A stretch of 64,000 nucleotides of DNA from Methylothermaceae bacterium (GCA_026981855.1 JALSIB010000022.1:1-64000); one strand, 5' to 3'. Shown: positions 37,231 to 46,744, numbered from the stretch's first letter. Notes: a model not told the origin generated them from the letters alone. Numbers and translations: made by a program.

Positions 37231-37734
37231 CTATAGCTTGCCTTTCCCCGCGGTGGTGATGTAGTCGGCGAGCGCCAATTGCTGTTTGCCGATATCGGCG
37301 AGCGTCTGGTGGACGCGTTTGATGACCGCCCGCATGAAGTCGTACATCAGTTCGGGGTGACGGGTGATCAGGGGTTTGAAGTCCTCCGCCCTGAAACAGA
37401 TCACCGCGGCATCACCCAGGGCCATCACCGATGCAGTGTGGGGGGTGTTGTCGATGAAGCTCAATTCACCCACCAGATCGCCTTTTTCCAGTACGTGCAG
37501 GATTCGGGGCGGGGAACCCTTTTTGAGCTCCTTGACCAGAGCCAACCGTCCGGCGGTGACGATATAGAAACTGTTGTCCGTATCTCCCTGATGGAACAGA
37601 TATTCCCCATCCTTCAGTTTTTTTTCGCAACAAGCGCATTCGGCCAGAACGCGCGCGCCCTCCTCGCCGATATAGAGGCCGAGGGGGGCCTCCAGGATCA
37701 ATTGGGTGATGTGATCGGTGTCGGGTTTTTTCAT
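37231..37734 (-). CDS. hoxI: Cyclic-nucleotide-binding-fold protein HoxI
   Basis: A 167-residue protein with a single CNB/CRP-type beta-roll (about 35-140). It shows DGEYLFHQGDTDNSFYIVTAGRLALV and GDLVGELSFIDNTPHTASVMA. There is no helix-turn-helix, so it is not a transcription factor. In Ralstonia, HoxI ends the hoxFUYHWI operon and binds the soluble NAD-hydrogenase as an extra subunit linked to NADPH activation. Gene order, length and fold match here. It overlaps hoxW by ATGA. Confidence 0.85.
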   Translation of the reverse strand: MKKPDTDHITQLILEAPLGLYIGEEGARVLAECACCEKKLKDGEYLFHQGDTDNSFYIVTAGRLALVKELKKGSPPRILHVLEKGDLVGELSFIDNTPHTASVMALGDAAVICFRAEDFKPLITRHPELMYDFMRAVIKRVHQTLADIGKQQLALADYITTAGKGKL

Positions 37735-38261
37735 CTGGATCTGACTCCGCTTGAATGGTTTTGAAAAGAAAGAGAAGCAAGGTATGCTGTCGCCGCTTCC
37801 AGATTCCGCTTGGCGCCGGGGGTCAGGCCCAGTTGCAGCGCCCAGGCGTAACCCCGGATGGTGAGAAGATGGGTTGTTGGCGCTTGGCCGAAGCATTGTC
37901 TGGCAGTGGCCAGGATGGCCGGCACCGATATGGCATGAGAGGTGAAACTGAAATCCATTCGGGGATGGACCTCTTCCAGCTGGAAGTCGGGCACATCGGC
38001 TGCTTTGGTGGCGTCCACGAACAGCACCCGTCTTTTGCGGTGGATCAAGTCTGCATCTTCCAAATGGAGTTGATAATGCCTGAGCCGTTCTCCCCGGGTG
38101 CACAGGTGGTTGTTCTCCAACCAGTCGATGAAGGCCCAGCCCAGGCCATCGTCCTGGCGTCCCACGTTGCCGATACCGTAAATCAGGCAATCGGGGGCAT
38201 CATAGTCGCGCAGGTCGATCGCGCACCTGGAGAGAGGAAACCGTTCAGCGGCCACGCTCAT
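37731..38261 (-). CDS. hoxW: Bidirectional hydrogenase maturation protease HoxW
   Basis: A 176-residue member of the HybD/HoxW protease family. YGIGNVGRQDDGLGWAFIDWL carries the first Asp ligand, and FVDATKAADV and FTSHAISVPAIL the later Asp and His. It removes the HoxH C-terminal extension after nickel insertion. The start overlaps the end of hoxH by 17 bases. Confidence 0.9.
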   Translation of the reverse strand: MSVAAERFPLSRCAIDLRDYDAPDCLIYGIGNVGRQDDGLGWAFIDWLENNHLCTRGERLRHYQLHLEDADLIHRKRRVLFVDATKAADVPDFQLEEVHPRMDFSFTSHAISVPAILATARQCFGQAPTTHLLTIRGYAWALQLGLTPGAKRNLEAATAYLASLSFQNHSSGVRSR

Positions 38262-39717
38262 CGATCAGCCTTCCATCGGTATCGTAAACACTGATCACCA
38301 GCGGCATTTGGCCCATGGCGTGGGTGGCGCAGCTCAGGCAAGGGTCGTATGCGCGGATGCCCACCTCGATGGCGTTCATCATCCCTTCGGTGATTTCCGC
38401 CTTGCCGTCCAGATATTTGTCGGCGACCGAACGGACGGTGCGGTTCATGACGGTATTGTTCTGGGTGGTGGCCACGACCAGATTGGCGAACGTCACGTTG
38501 CCTTCCCGGTTGGCGCGGTAGTGATGCAGCAGTGTGCCGCGGGGGGCTTCCACGACGCCGATACCCTCGCCGGTCCAAGCCGATTCGGGAGGGGTGAGGG
38601 TAAGCGACTCCTCCTGTAATGCCGGGTCGTTCAGCAGCTCCTTGATCAGTTCGGCGGAATGCAGGATCTCAATGGCCCGGGCCCAGTTGGTATGAAGGGT
38701 CATATCGTTGGCCTTGCCGTCGGTGTAATCGTGAAAACGCTCCAGCGCCGCCTTGGCGAGGGGGGTGTTTTCGCCATAGCTGCGGGTCACGTTGACCCGG
38801 CCGAGTGGCCCGACCCGGACCGAACCCGCCTCGCGCCCCAGCGCCTTGAGGTAGGGGAACTTCATGTAGCTCCATTCCTCGGTGGCTTCAGCGAAATGCT
38901 CCAGGTAGTCGTGGTAATCGAACTCGGCGATCACCGATTTGTTTTTGTCCACGATCCGCATCTTTCCGTGATAGTAATCGACGTTACCTTCTTCGTCCAC
39001 CAGGGAAAGGTTGAGGGCGGGTACCTCGGCAAAACTGTCCACTTCCTTGCGATGTTTCTCGTGGAAATCGTAAAACAGTTCCAGCCCTTCCAGTGCGTAT
39101 TCGATCACCTGATCGACGGACAGCAGGTCGTCCCCGCCCTTGAGCAGGCGGTCGCGTTCCTCGATGCTGAGATGCTTGTTGACACCCCCGGGAACCGAGC
39201 TGATGCCGTGCATGCGCTTTCCGAAGACGGTTTTGATGACTTCCTGACCCCACTTGCGCAGGGCGACCACCCGTTTCACCAGGCCGGGGTTGGCTTCCAC
39301 CAGGCCGAGCACATTGCGTTGTTCGGGGGGGGCGTCCATGCCAAACAGCATTTCCGGAACGATCAGGTAGAAATAGGCGGTGGTGTGGGACTGGAGTTGC
39401 TGTCCGTAATGGCCGAGCCGGCGAATCTTTTCAGCCGCGGGAAGGATGCGCATTCCGCTGGCGTGACCGACGCCGACGATATCGTCCAGCGCCTTGGCGC
39501 CGCACAGGTGGTGACTGACAAAGCAGATACCGCAGATCCGCTGCATCAGCATTGGCGCTTCCCAGTAGGGGTGGCCCTGAATGAATTTTTCGAAACCGCG
39601 AAATTCCACCACGTGCAATTTGGCGTCCATCACGCGGTTGTCGTCATCCAGGATGACAGTCACTTTGCCATGGCCTTCGATTCGGGTGACGGGGTCTATG
39701 ACCAGTTTTCTACTCAT
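38245..39717 (-). CDS. hoxH: NAD-linked bidirectional hydrogenase large subunit HoxH
   Basis: A 490-residue group 3d large subunit. It starts [18 protein letters not shown]; the nickel ligands are RICGICFVSHH (about 60-70) and DPCLSCATH, followed by a propeptide of about 24 residues beginning AMGQMPLV, the HoxW substrate. With HoxY it splits or forms H2 in the cytoplasm. Twelve bases separate it from hoxY. Confidence 0.96.
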   Translation of the reverse strand: MSRKLVIDPVTRIEGHGKVTVILDDDNRVMDAKLHVVEFRGFEKFIQGHPYWEAPMLMQRICGICFVSHHLCGAKALDDIVGVGHASGMRILPAAEKIRRLGHYGQQLQSHTTAYFYLIVPEMLFGMDAPPEQRNVLGLVEANPGLVKRVVALRKWGQEVIKTVFGKRMHGISSVPGGVNKHLSIEERDRLLKGGDDLLSVDQVIEYALEGLELFYDFHEKHRKEVDSFAEVPALNLSLVDEEGNVDYYHGKMRIVDKNKSVIAEFDYHDYLEHFAEATEEWSYMKFPYLKALGREAGSVRVGPLGRVNVTRSYGENTPLAKAALERFHDYTDGKANDMTLHTNWARAIEILHSAELIKELLNDPALQEESLTLTPPESAWTGEGIGVVEAPRGTLLHHYRANREGNVTFANLVVATTQNNTVMNRTVRSVADKYLDGKAEITEGMMNAIEVGIRAYDPCLSCATHAMGQMPLVISVYDTDGRLIDERGR

Positions 39718-39729
39718 GGCGGGCCTCGT

Positions 39730-40359
39730 TCAATCGTAGCGGATGAGGGATGTCGGGAGATCGACCTCGCGTCCGTTCACCAAGTCGTCAAGTACCTTGA
39801 AGATGGAAGCGGCGTCGGGGGGACAGCCGGGAATGAAGTAATCCATCTTCACCACTTCATGACAGGGATAGACGTGGGTGGTGATCTTGGGGATGTCGGG
39901 GTGATGGGGGATGCGAGGCGGGGCATCCGTTTCGGCTGTGGGTGCGTCGAGATAAGCCTCTTTCAGGCACTCCCCCAGCGGCACCATGTTGCGCATGGCC
40001 GGAACCCCGCCCCATACCGCGCAGGCCCCCACGGAGATCAGAATGTCGCAGTTTTCCCGGAAATGCTCCAACGTCTCGATATTTTCATCGTTGGCGACGC
40101 CGCCTTCGATGAAGCCGATGGCGCAACGATGGGGAATGCGTTTGACATCGGTGAGCGAGGAGCGGGTGATGTTGATCTTGTCTAGCAGTCTCAGCAGATT
40201 TTCATCCATGTCCAGGAATGAGAGCGTGCATCCCCAACAGCCGCACAGGGCGATCATGGCTACTTGGATTTTTTCCTCCCTCTTGGCGCGTGTTTGGGGG
40301 TCAAGGGTGGCCGCCGGGAGAGTGTGGGAGGGGATTTCGGGTTGTATCGGTCTGGTCAT
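39730..40359 (-). CDS. hoxY: NAD-linked hydrogenase small subunit HoxY
   Basis: A 209-residue small subunit with one [4Fe-4S] proximal cluster. Ligands lie in ALCGCWGCTLSFLD (about 38-51), VGACAVWGG and IPGCPPDA. The short length, without medial and distal clusters, is normal for HoxY. It overlaps hoxU by ATGA. Confidence 0.95.
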   Translation of the reverse strand: MTRPIQPEIPSHTLPAATLDPQTRAKREEKIQVAMIALCGCWGCTLSFLDMDENLLRLLDKINITRSSLTDVKRIPHRCAIGFIEGGVANDENIETLEHFRENCDILISVGACAVWGGVPAMRNMVPLGECLKEAYLDAPTAETDAPPRIPHHPDIPKITTHVYPCHEVVKMDYFIPGCPPDAASIFKVLDDLVNGREVDLPTSLIRYD

Positions 40360-41060
40360 TTTCGGCTCCTTTCCAGAGTGCGTTCGCGGATGGATTTGAC
40401 TTCGAATTTTCGTTGACCGATGGGCTTGTCGTAACCGACACCCTTGGCGATGATGCAGCCTACCGGGCAAAGCTCCGCCGCTTCGCGCACCTGCTCCGGT
40501 GGCATGCGGTCTGCCAGCGCGACATCGATTTCGATGCTGGCGTGGGTGCCACGGTCATCGATGGTGAAAATCTTGCGGCCCGTTTCGTGGTCGCGCACGA
40601 ATTCCACACAGCGCTGGCAGAAGATACAGCGGTCGCGTTCGAGCCAGATATATTTGGCGACGTGTTCCCGCGTTCTCGGCGGAAAACGATAGGGAAACCG
40701 TGACACCAGCATGCCGACTTCGTAGCCCACCGCCTGCAATTCACAGCGGCCGCTCTTCTCGCAGCTGGGACAATTGTGGTTGCCCTCGGCGAACAGCAGT
40801 TCCACCAGCGCCTTGCGCATGTCGTTCAAGTCGGCGGCATCGACCTCTACCGTCATGCCCTCCGCGACCGGTACGGTACAGGATGCCATCACATTGCCAT
40901 TGACCCGCACTGAACAGGCCCGGCAGGTTCCCAGGCAGGGCTTGCCGCGCTGATAGCAGAGGGTGGGGATGTAGACGCCATTGTCGGCGGCGACATCCAC
41001 CAGAAGCGTGCCGGCAGTGGTTTCGATTTCTTTGCCGTCCAGTGTGATACGGATATTCAT
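40356..41060 (-). CDS. hoxU: Diaphorase Fe-S subunit HoxU
   Basis: A 234-residue NuoG-like electron carrier. A plant-type [2Fe-2S] domain has CYQRGKPCLGTCRAC and C in VMASCTV. Next is an H-x3-C-type cluster (HNCPSCEKSGRC), then cysteines CIFCQRCVEF and CPVGC. It wires HoxF to HoxYH. Overlaps by ATGA with hoxF and hoxY. Confidence 0.95.
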   Translation of the reverse strand: MNIRITLDGKEIETTAGTLLVDVAADNGVYIPTLCYQRGKPCLGTCRACSVRVNGNVMASCTVPVAEGMTVEVDAADLNDMRKALVELLFAEGNHNCPSCEKSGRCELQAVGYEVGMLVSRFPYRFPPRTREHVAKYIWLERDRCIFCQRCVEFVRDHETGRKIFTIDDRGTHASIEIDVALADRMPPEQVREAAELCPVGCIIAKGVGYDKPIGQRKFEVKSIRERTLERSRK

Positions 41061-42865
41061 TTTGATTTCTCCTGGGCCAGTGCCTGGCAGGCATGTTCAT
41101 ATTCCCGGGTCGCATTTTCCAGGTCGAAGGAAGGCAGTAACGGCCCCTGTGGCCGGGCCAGTTTTTCGCGGTAGATCTGGGGGAATTTTTCCAATGTCGT
41201 CAGTAAAGGCTTGGGCGCGGTGGTTCCGAGCCCGCAACGGCTGGTGCCGCGCATCAGATTGCCCCAGTTGACGATGTCATCAAGATCTTGCCGGGTCGCC
41301 CGGCCGGCGATGATCAGGCGTATTTTGTGATGGAGATCGACCCCACCGGCGCGGCAGGGAACACAAATTCCGCAAGACTCGTCGACGAAGAAGCGCATGA
41401 AATGCTCGACCACCCGGAGCAGGTCGCGGCTGTGGTCGAAGATCATGAACGAGCCGTTGCAGGACAGGTCGCTATAGCACAACCGGCGCTCGCCGTCGGC
41501 GGCTGCTGAAACACATTCGCCGGAAGGCCCGCTGATCTGCACGGCCCGGGTGTTCCGGGCTCCGACGGTATCAAGGACTTCATTGAGGGAAACGCCCCAT
41601 TCGATTTCATAGATGCCTGGGGCGGCGCAATCGCCGGAGACGCTCAACAATCTGGTGCCGCTGGATTCCGGGGTGCCCAGGCTGCTGAACCAGTCGGCGC
41701 CCTGTTCCATGATGGCGGTGACAGCGGCGAAGGTTTCGACGTTATTGATGCACGTGGGCATACCGAGGTAACCCTGCTGGATGGGATAGGGGGGTTTGAC
41801 TCGCGGGGTTCCCCGCTTGCCTTCGCAGGATTCGATCAAAGCGGTTTCGTCACCGCAAACGTAAGCGCCCGCACCCATCTGAATGCGTATGTCGAAGTCG
41901 AACTCCCGTCCGAGAATGCTCCGTCCCAGCAAGCGTTCGGCGCGCAGATCCGTGATCTGCTGCTCCAGATAATCTTTGAGATACCAATATTCGGCCCGCA
42001 GATAGAGAATTCCGGTGCGGGCACCGATGGCATGAGCGGCGACGGTCATGCCCAGCAGGACATCTCGGGGGGAGCGGGTGAGAAGAACCCGGTCCTTGAA
42101 GGTTCCCGGCTCCCCCTCGTCGGCGTTGCAGATCACGACTTTTTCCCGTCCCGGGGCCTCGCGCCCGAGGCGCCACTTCAGGCCGGTGGGAAAGCCGGCA
42201 CCGCCACGGCCGCGGATTCTCGACAGCGTGACTTGTTCCACGACCTGTTCCGGCAGCAGATCAAGGGTTTTTTCCAGTATCTGCGCGTGCGGCCTGTCTT
42301 GCTGGAAGAAGACAGGGCCGCAGATACGGATATTGTCCGCCACCTGGGCCTGAACGTATTCCAGCCGCCGGGTGTCGAACTGGTCCGGATTGGCGATTTC
42401 AGATGGAGTCGCGCCCTGTTTCAAGCGGTTGATGATAGTGCGAACCTTCTCCGGGGTCAGGCGGGTGAATACGACCTCGTCCACCATCATGGCCGGTTCC
42501 TGGTCGCTGAGCCCGATACAGTTGGTGTCGTACAATCCGAAGGTCGCGGACGGATCGACGCTTCCGAAAGTGGTGCCGGTTTCCCGCTCAAGGGTCGCGC
42601 GAACCTCGTCGTAGCCTTGCATCCGGGCGATGACGGTGTCGGCCAGGTAGAGGGTATGCCGGCCCGCCGGCTTGTCGTGAAAAAAATGGTAGAAAGTCAG
42701 GGTTTCCCGGACATCGTTGGCAGACATGTTCAGCCCTTCGGCCAATGCCGTGACCGCAGCGTCCGGAATATAGCCGGCTTGGCGTTGGATGTCCCACAGC
42801 ATGTCGATCAGGCGGGTCTTGTCCGCGTGGTAACGTTCCAGGATAGGGTGGATATTTGTAGTCAT
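41057..42865 (-). CDS. hoxF: Diaphorase flavin subunit HoxF
   Basis: About 602 residues. The N-terminal NuoE-like part (about 1-150) is followed by the NuoF-like module with FMN/NAD motifs GRGGAGFPTGLKW and NADEGEPGTFKDR, YVCGDETALIESCEG, and the [4Fe-4S] site ESCGICVPCRAG with a distal Cys in SRCGLG. The expected [2Fe-2S] cysteines of the NuoE part are largely missing, as is common in HoxF. It reduces NAD+ with H2-derived electrons or the reverse. I take the ATG at 42865, which has GAGGTG at proper distance; an ATG ten codons earlier is possible. Confidence 0.94.
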   Translation of the reverse strand: MTTNIHPILERYHADKTRLIDMLWDIQRQAGYIPDAAVTALAEGLNMSANDVRETLTFYHFFHDKPAGRHTLYLADTVIARMQGYDEVRATLERETGTTFGSVDPSATFGLYDTNCIGLSDQEPAMMVDEVVFTRLTPEKVRTIINRLKQGATPSEIANPDQFDTRRLEYVQAQVADNIRICGPVFFQQDRPHAQILEKTLDLLPEQVVEQVTLSRIRGRGGAGFPTGLKWRLGREAPGREKVVICNADEGEPGTFKDRVLLTRSPRDVLLGMTVAAHAIGARTGILYLRAEYWYLKDYLEQQITDLRAERLLGRSILGREFDFDIRIQMGAGAYVCGDETALIESCEGKRGTPRVKPPYPIQQGYLGMPTCINNVETFAAVTAIMEQGADWFSSLGTPESSGTRLLSVSGDCAAPGIYEIEWGVSLNEVLDTVGARNTRAVQISGPSGECVSAAADGERRLCYSDLSCNGSFMIFDHSRDLLRVVEHFMRFFVDESCGICVPCRAGGVDLHHKIRLIIAGRATRQDLDDIVNWGNLMRGTSRCGLGTTAPKPLLTTLEKFPQIYREKLARPQGPLLPSFDLENATREYEHACQALAQEKSK

Positions 42866-42895
42866 GGTTTCATTCACCTCGATGCCTTGAGTCAT

Positions 42896-43395
42896 CCGTC
42901 GGTCAGAGCCTGTCTTGCCGCGGTTGTTTTCCAGGTTGCACGGGATTTTCCAGTTTCCCAGAGAGAAACGTCGAGGATTCGGGATGAGCGCAGCCTCTTA
43001 CGCAATCATACCCCCACAGAGGGACAAGACTACAGGGGCCCGGTTTTCGACCGCCCGGCTCGCATCGGATTTTGAAATCGGTGGCTTCGTTTCCGGCGGG
43101 CGGTGAAAAAATTTATTTTCCTCTCCTCCTTATGGCGACTTACGCAATAAAGGTGCCAGTTGGTGTTTGAGGTTGTGGAGGCGATTGTGGCGGGTTTGGC
43201 CGCTGTGATTCCGTTTTGCGTGAATGCCAATAATGGAAATATTCCTTCCATTGGGAAGGGGCGCAGGGCTTGATAATGTCCACATTTACCGTGATGATGG
43301 TTCTGGTATCCATTTCGGGTCTGCTCTAACATATTCCCCTGGTGGTGTATGTGGCGTTGAGCTTCCGCAGACCCGCCTGTCGGCGATTCCCCTTG
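42896..43395. promoter_or_regulatory. Leader region upstream of hoxF
   Basis: About 500 bases. I see no convincing gene; a 100-codon open frame on the minus strand (43030-43332) overlays the predicted promoter and has odd composition. The sigma-54-like motif at 43143-43158 is the clear signal. The rest may hold activator sites and decayed DNA at the end of the adjoining pseudogene. Confidence 0.5.
43143..43158 (-). promoter_or_regulatory. Sigma-54 promoter for hoxFUYHWI
   Basis: The minus strand reads TGGCAC-CTTTA-TTGCG, a full match to the ten fixed positions of the -24/-12 consensus. A start near 43131 would give a leader of about 265 bases before hoxF. HoxA/HupR-type control of hox operons by sigma-54 is established in Ralstonia. 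Confidence 0.7.
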
Positions 43396-43957
43396 TCAGG
43401 GGAGCCCCGGCAAGTGATACTTCCGAATCCGGTAGCGAAGCGTTTCCCGGGTGGTGTTCAACAATCGGGCGGCCGCAGTGACATTGTTGGCGGTTCTTTC
43501 GAGGGCGGTCTGGATGATCCGCTTTTCCATCTCTTCCAGCGACAGCGAACCGTCCAGAGGAAGACGGATCGTGGAATCTTCGTCGACGGGAGGTGTCTGC
43601 CCCGGCAGATGATACAGATCCTCACGGAAATGGCCTTGCCGGATCATTTGCTGGAGATCCTCGTTGCTGGCGGCGATGATCTGAATATCGACCTGGATCT
43701 CTTTTTCACCCCCAAGCCGGCGGAATCGTTTGTCTTCGATCGCCTTGAGCAATTTCGCCTGGGTGGCGAGTTCCAGTTCACCGATTTCATCGAGAAACAG
43801 TGTGCCTCCGTCCGCTTGTTCGAGCAGACCGTGGTGTCTTCCTTTGGCGCCGGTGAAGGCGCCCGGTTCATAACCGAACAGCTCCGCCTCCACCAGCTCA
43901 TGAGGCAGCGCCGCGCAGTTCAGTTCCACCCAGGGGCCGTCCGCACGGCAGCCGGGC
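43396..43957 (-). pseudogene. Decayed sigma-54 response regulator (no receiver, no Walker A)
   Basis: The frame begins inside the AAA+ domain at [22 protein letters not shown]-like sequence and keeps GAFTGA and [11 protein letters not shown], then ASNEDL. It jumps from FREDLYH straight to [11 protein letters not shown] and the Fis helix-turn-helix ([21 protein letters not shown]). Missing are the whole receiver domain, Walker A and the sensor II/lid segment, so two deletions are needed. The 5' break coincides with the broken end of the kinase gene. The DNA-binding tail could still fold, but activation is impossible. Confidence 0.8.
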
Positions 43958-45049
43958 GTCGAGACCGGCGGGGATTTTGATATGCAGATGGACGCTGGCG
44001 GGAAGCTGATAATGCAGTAATTCCAGGGTTTCTTCCACGACCTCGACCAGATCCAGACGGCGCAAGGGTTCAGGCTGGTGACGGGCCTGATCCAGCAATT
44101 GATTGAGGTGGCGGCTGAGACGTTCCAGCTCGGAAATGATCAGATCGAACCGGTGCCGGGTCTCCTCATCCCCGCTCTCGGTGCGCAGGTTATGGAGTGC
44201 GACCCGGATTCCGGCCAATGGATTGCGTAACTCATGGGCCAGTCCGGCTGCCAACTCGCCGACCGCCGCGAGCCTTTCGGCCCGGACCAGATCACGATTC
44301 TGGGCCAGCAGGGCGCCGGTGGCCTGGCGAACCTGGGTTTCCAGTTGTTCGGTGCGTTCACGCCGTACCTGTTCCAGTTCCGCCAGCCGGTTGACCAAGT
44401 GGTTGTAATTGCGCAAAAGCGTTTGCCAGGGAGGGGTGCTGTCCCGGGTGTCGATGGGTTCGAATCGCCCATCCGCCAGTTGGACGAGCAAGGTGTTCAT
44501 GCGTCGCAAGGGCGCTATCAGCCAACGCCGCGCCAGAATGGCCGCCAAAGCCGCCAGGAATATCAGCACCGCCATACCCAACAGGCTGGTTTCAAGTTCG
44601 AGTTCCGTGTCTGTCACGACTTTGGCCAGCAGTTCGCGTTCACGCCGGTTCTCCCGGGCGAGCAGGGACTGGAGCTGATGAATAGCGGATTCGATGTCGG
44701 GGGGGGCGGAATTCGAACCGGCCAGGGCCTCCAGCAAGGGTGGAATGGCCTCGGGCCAATCAGACTTTAAGGTATTCAATTCGTGACGGATTTCTTCCAG
44801 GAGGCGGGGATCGGGATGATCGGGCGACAGGGCCTGGAGGCGGGGATGGATTTCCTGCAGATGATTGACCTGGGAAACGGTGGCCTCGATCCGGTGGATG
44901 CGTTCAAGATTGCGCCAACTGAGAAGAATGAAGATCGCCATCATGGCGATCACGATCAGGCTCAACAACACCGCACCAGCGACGATGGGGCGGTACAGGA
45001 GGCGATTGATGGGAGGCACGGGGTATCCGGTCATGGAAAGAGGGTCCAT
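43945..45049 (-). pseudogene. Truncated sensor histidine kinase (ATPase domain lost)
   Basis: About 365 residues of a ZraS/NtrB-like membrane kinase. It has two transmembrane helices (about 20-45 and 157-175) around a helical periplasmic sensor, a HAMP region, and a HisKA box AHELRNPLAGIR. The HATPase domain breaks off within its first strand at [10 protein letters not shown], where the sequence crosses into the regulator gene in another frame. N, G1 and G2 boxes are absent. One deletion removed the kinase 3' half and the regulator 5' half. Whatever signal this pair served is lost. Confidence 0.8.
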
Positions 45050-45103
45050 TATATCCCATTCCCGGCCGGTTACCCTGGCCTGCCGGTCGAACGCTTTACT
45101 TCA

Positions 45104-45451
45104 TCATGCCTTTTTGACGAATTCCGACTTCAATTTCATCGCGCCGATGCCCGGAATCTTGCAATCGATATCGTGGTCGCCTTCAACCAGGCGGATGTTC
45201 TTGACCTTGGTGCCGACCTTGACCACGGAAGAACTTCCTTTGACTTTCAGGTCCTTGATCACGATGACGCTGTCGCCATCCTCGAGCTTGTTTCCGTGGG
45301 CATCGGTCACGACCGCCGGGACTTCCCCCGGCTCCCGGGGTTCGTCCTTGCTCCACTCATGCCCACATTCCGGGCAGATATAGAGATGATTGTCTTCATA
45401 GGTGTATTCGGAATTGCATTGTGGACAGGAAGGAAGCGTATTCAAGGTCAT
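45104..45451 (-). CDS. PhnA/YjdM-like zinc-ribbon protein
   Basis: A 115-residue protein with an N-terminal zinc ribbon (CPQC at about 9-12, CPEC at about 26-29) and a C-terminal SH3-like PhnA domain ([27 protein letters not shown]). The family name comes from E. coli phnA but it is not a phosphonate hydrolase and its role is unknown. It follows the DUF2490 gene by 22 bases with GAGGG upstream, so it may be the last gene of the sulP-hyf unit. Confidence 0.88.
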   Translation of the reverse strand: MTLNTLPSCPQCNSEYTYEDNHLYICPECGHEWSKDEPREPGEVPAVVTDAHGNKLEDGDSVIVIKDLKVKGSSSVVKVGTKVKNIRLVEGDHDIDCKIPGIGAMKLKSEFVKKA

Positions 45452-45473
45452 TGCCCTCTTTGTTTTGTCAAGA

Positions 45474-46184
45474 TCAAAAATGAAAGCCGATATTGGTGAA
45501 CAGGATATGGTCGACCAGGTTGTCTTTGGAGGTTCCCTTGCGGACGAATTGGTTCATGTACCCCACCGTCAGTCTGGTCTTGGCGATCAAGGGGATGTCC
45601 AGGCCGGCGAAGACACGGTTTTCGGTGAAACCGTCGCTGCGCCAGCTGCTGGAATTGAGATACCAGAATACTTCGTCATTGAGCAGAAAGTTCAGCTCGG
45701 GAAAGCCCGGAAGCGGATGGCTCCATTGGAAAAACTGGCGCAGCCGCAGGCCCATGTTATTGCTGTGGAGCTTGTCATTCACCCGTTCCTCCAATCGCGT
45801 CCGGGCGGTCATCCGTCCCCACTCGTGTGACAGGCTGCGCCAGCCAAGTTCCTGGTAGGCCCGGTTCTCGTTGAACCGGTCCAGCCAGTTGCGGGTGTAG
45901 CCCAGTCCCGCGTGAAAGTGGCGGTCGAAGTGATAATTGAACTGGACGAACAGCAGGTTCTCGGTCAGCTTGTTGGCGCGGTTGCCGTACTGTTCCTGGG
46001 CAAGGTGGCTCAAACGGGCCTGATTGAGCACGCTCCAGCTGAATTTTTTCAGCGCGGGTGAAAGACTTTGGAAACTTCCCTGGGCGGAGAGTCCATACCA
46101 TCCAAAGAAGGCATTTTGCGCTGCACCCGCGCCTTCGGCGACTCCCAATCCCAGAATCAAGAGAAAAAATATACGAAACTTCAT
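45474..46184 (-). CDS. DUF2490 outer-membrane beta-barrel protein
   Basis: A 236-residue protein with a Sec signal ([21 protein letters not shown]) and alternating strands ending in aromatic FHF, as in small outer-membrane barrels. DUF2490 marks include [20 protein letters not shown] and RTRLEERV. The function is unknown. The ATG overlaps the hyfI stop by ATGA, so it is co-translated with an inner-membrane complex, which is odd for a barrel. Confidence 0.85.
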   Translation of the reverse strand: MKFRIFFLLILGLGVAEGAGAAQNAFFGWYGLSAQGSFQSLSPALKKFSWSVLNQARLSHLAQEQYGNRANKLTENLLFVQFNYHFDRHFHAGLGYTRNWLDRFNENRAYQELGWRSLSHEWGRMTARTRLEERVNDKLHSNNMGLRLRQFFQWSHPLPGFPELNFLLNDEVFWYLNSSSWRSDGFTENRVFAGLDIPLIAKTRLTVGYMNQFVRKGTSKDNLVDHILFTNIGFHF

Positions 46185-46708
46185 TGTTTGATTCTCCTTC
46201 TGCCCATTGCTTCGAGGATACCGCCGAGGAGGGCGGCTGGTGGCGGGGGGCAGCCTGGAATTTTCACATCCACGGGGATGACGTTTTCCACCGCCCCGCA
46301 ACTTGCGTAGGATTCTCCAAACTCTCCACCACAAACGGCGCAGTCGCCGCAGGCGATGACCCATTTGGGATCCGGGGTGGCGTCATAGGTCCGGCGCAGG
46401 GCCGCTTCCATGTTGCGGGAAACAGGGCCTGTCACCAGCAAGGCGTCGGCATGGCGCGGAGAAGCGACGAAATGGACCCCGAAGCGCTCCACATCGTAGT
46501 AGACGTTGTTCAAGGCATGGATTTCCAGCTCGCAACCATTGCACGAGCCGGCATCCACCTCGCGGATGGCCAGGCTGCCTGCGAAATCCTTGTCGATCAG
46601 GCGTTTGACCTCCACGCCCAGTCTTTCCACATCCGGATCGCGCTCGATTTTGCGTAGGGATTCGGTCTTGAGACCGGTCTTGAGCATCTTGACGTATTGT
46701 CGCCACAT
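46181..46708 (-). CDS. HyfI/HycG-like (NuoB-like) Fe-S subunit
   Basis: A 175-residue subunit with the single [4Fe-4S] site of the NuoB/HycG family: SCNGCELEIHAL (about 55-66), ACGDCAVCGG and IPGCPPPP. All four ligands of an N2-type cluster are retained, so it can carry electrons even though its partner large subunit lacks nickel ligands. It sits after hyfG, separated by a 114-base insert carrying a palindromic repeat. Confidence 0.9.
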   Translation of the reverse strand: MWRQYVKMLKTGLKTESLRKIERDPDVERLGVEVKRLIDKDFAGSLAIREVDAGSCNGCELEIHALNNVYYDVERFGVHFVASPRHADALLVTGPVSRNMEAALRRTYDATPDPKWVIACGDCAVCGGEFGESYASCGAVENVIPVDVKIPGCPPPPAALLGGILEAMGRRRIKQ

Positions 46709-46744
46709 GATGTTGTCTCTTTGGTTTATTTAATTTGGTTTTCA

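Noticed and set aside
43030-43332. 100-codon minus-strand frame upstream of hoxF
   Set aside because: It overlays the sigma-54 promoter, lacks a ribosome site, and its sequence matches no family I know.
43396-45049. Functional two-component system for hox control
   Set aside because: The kinase lacks its ATPase domain and the regulator its receiver and Walker A.
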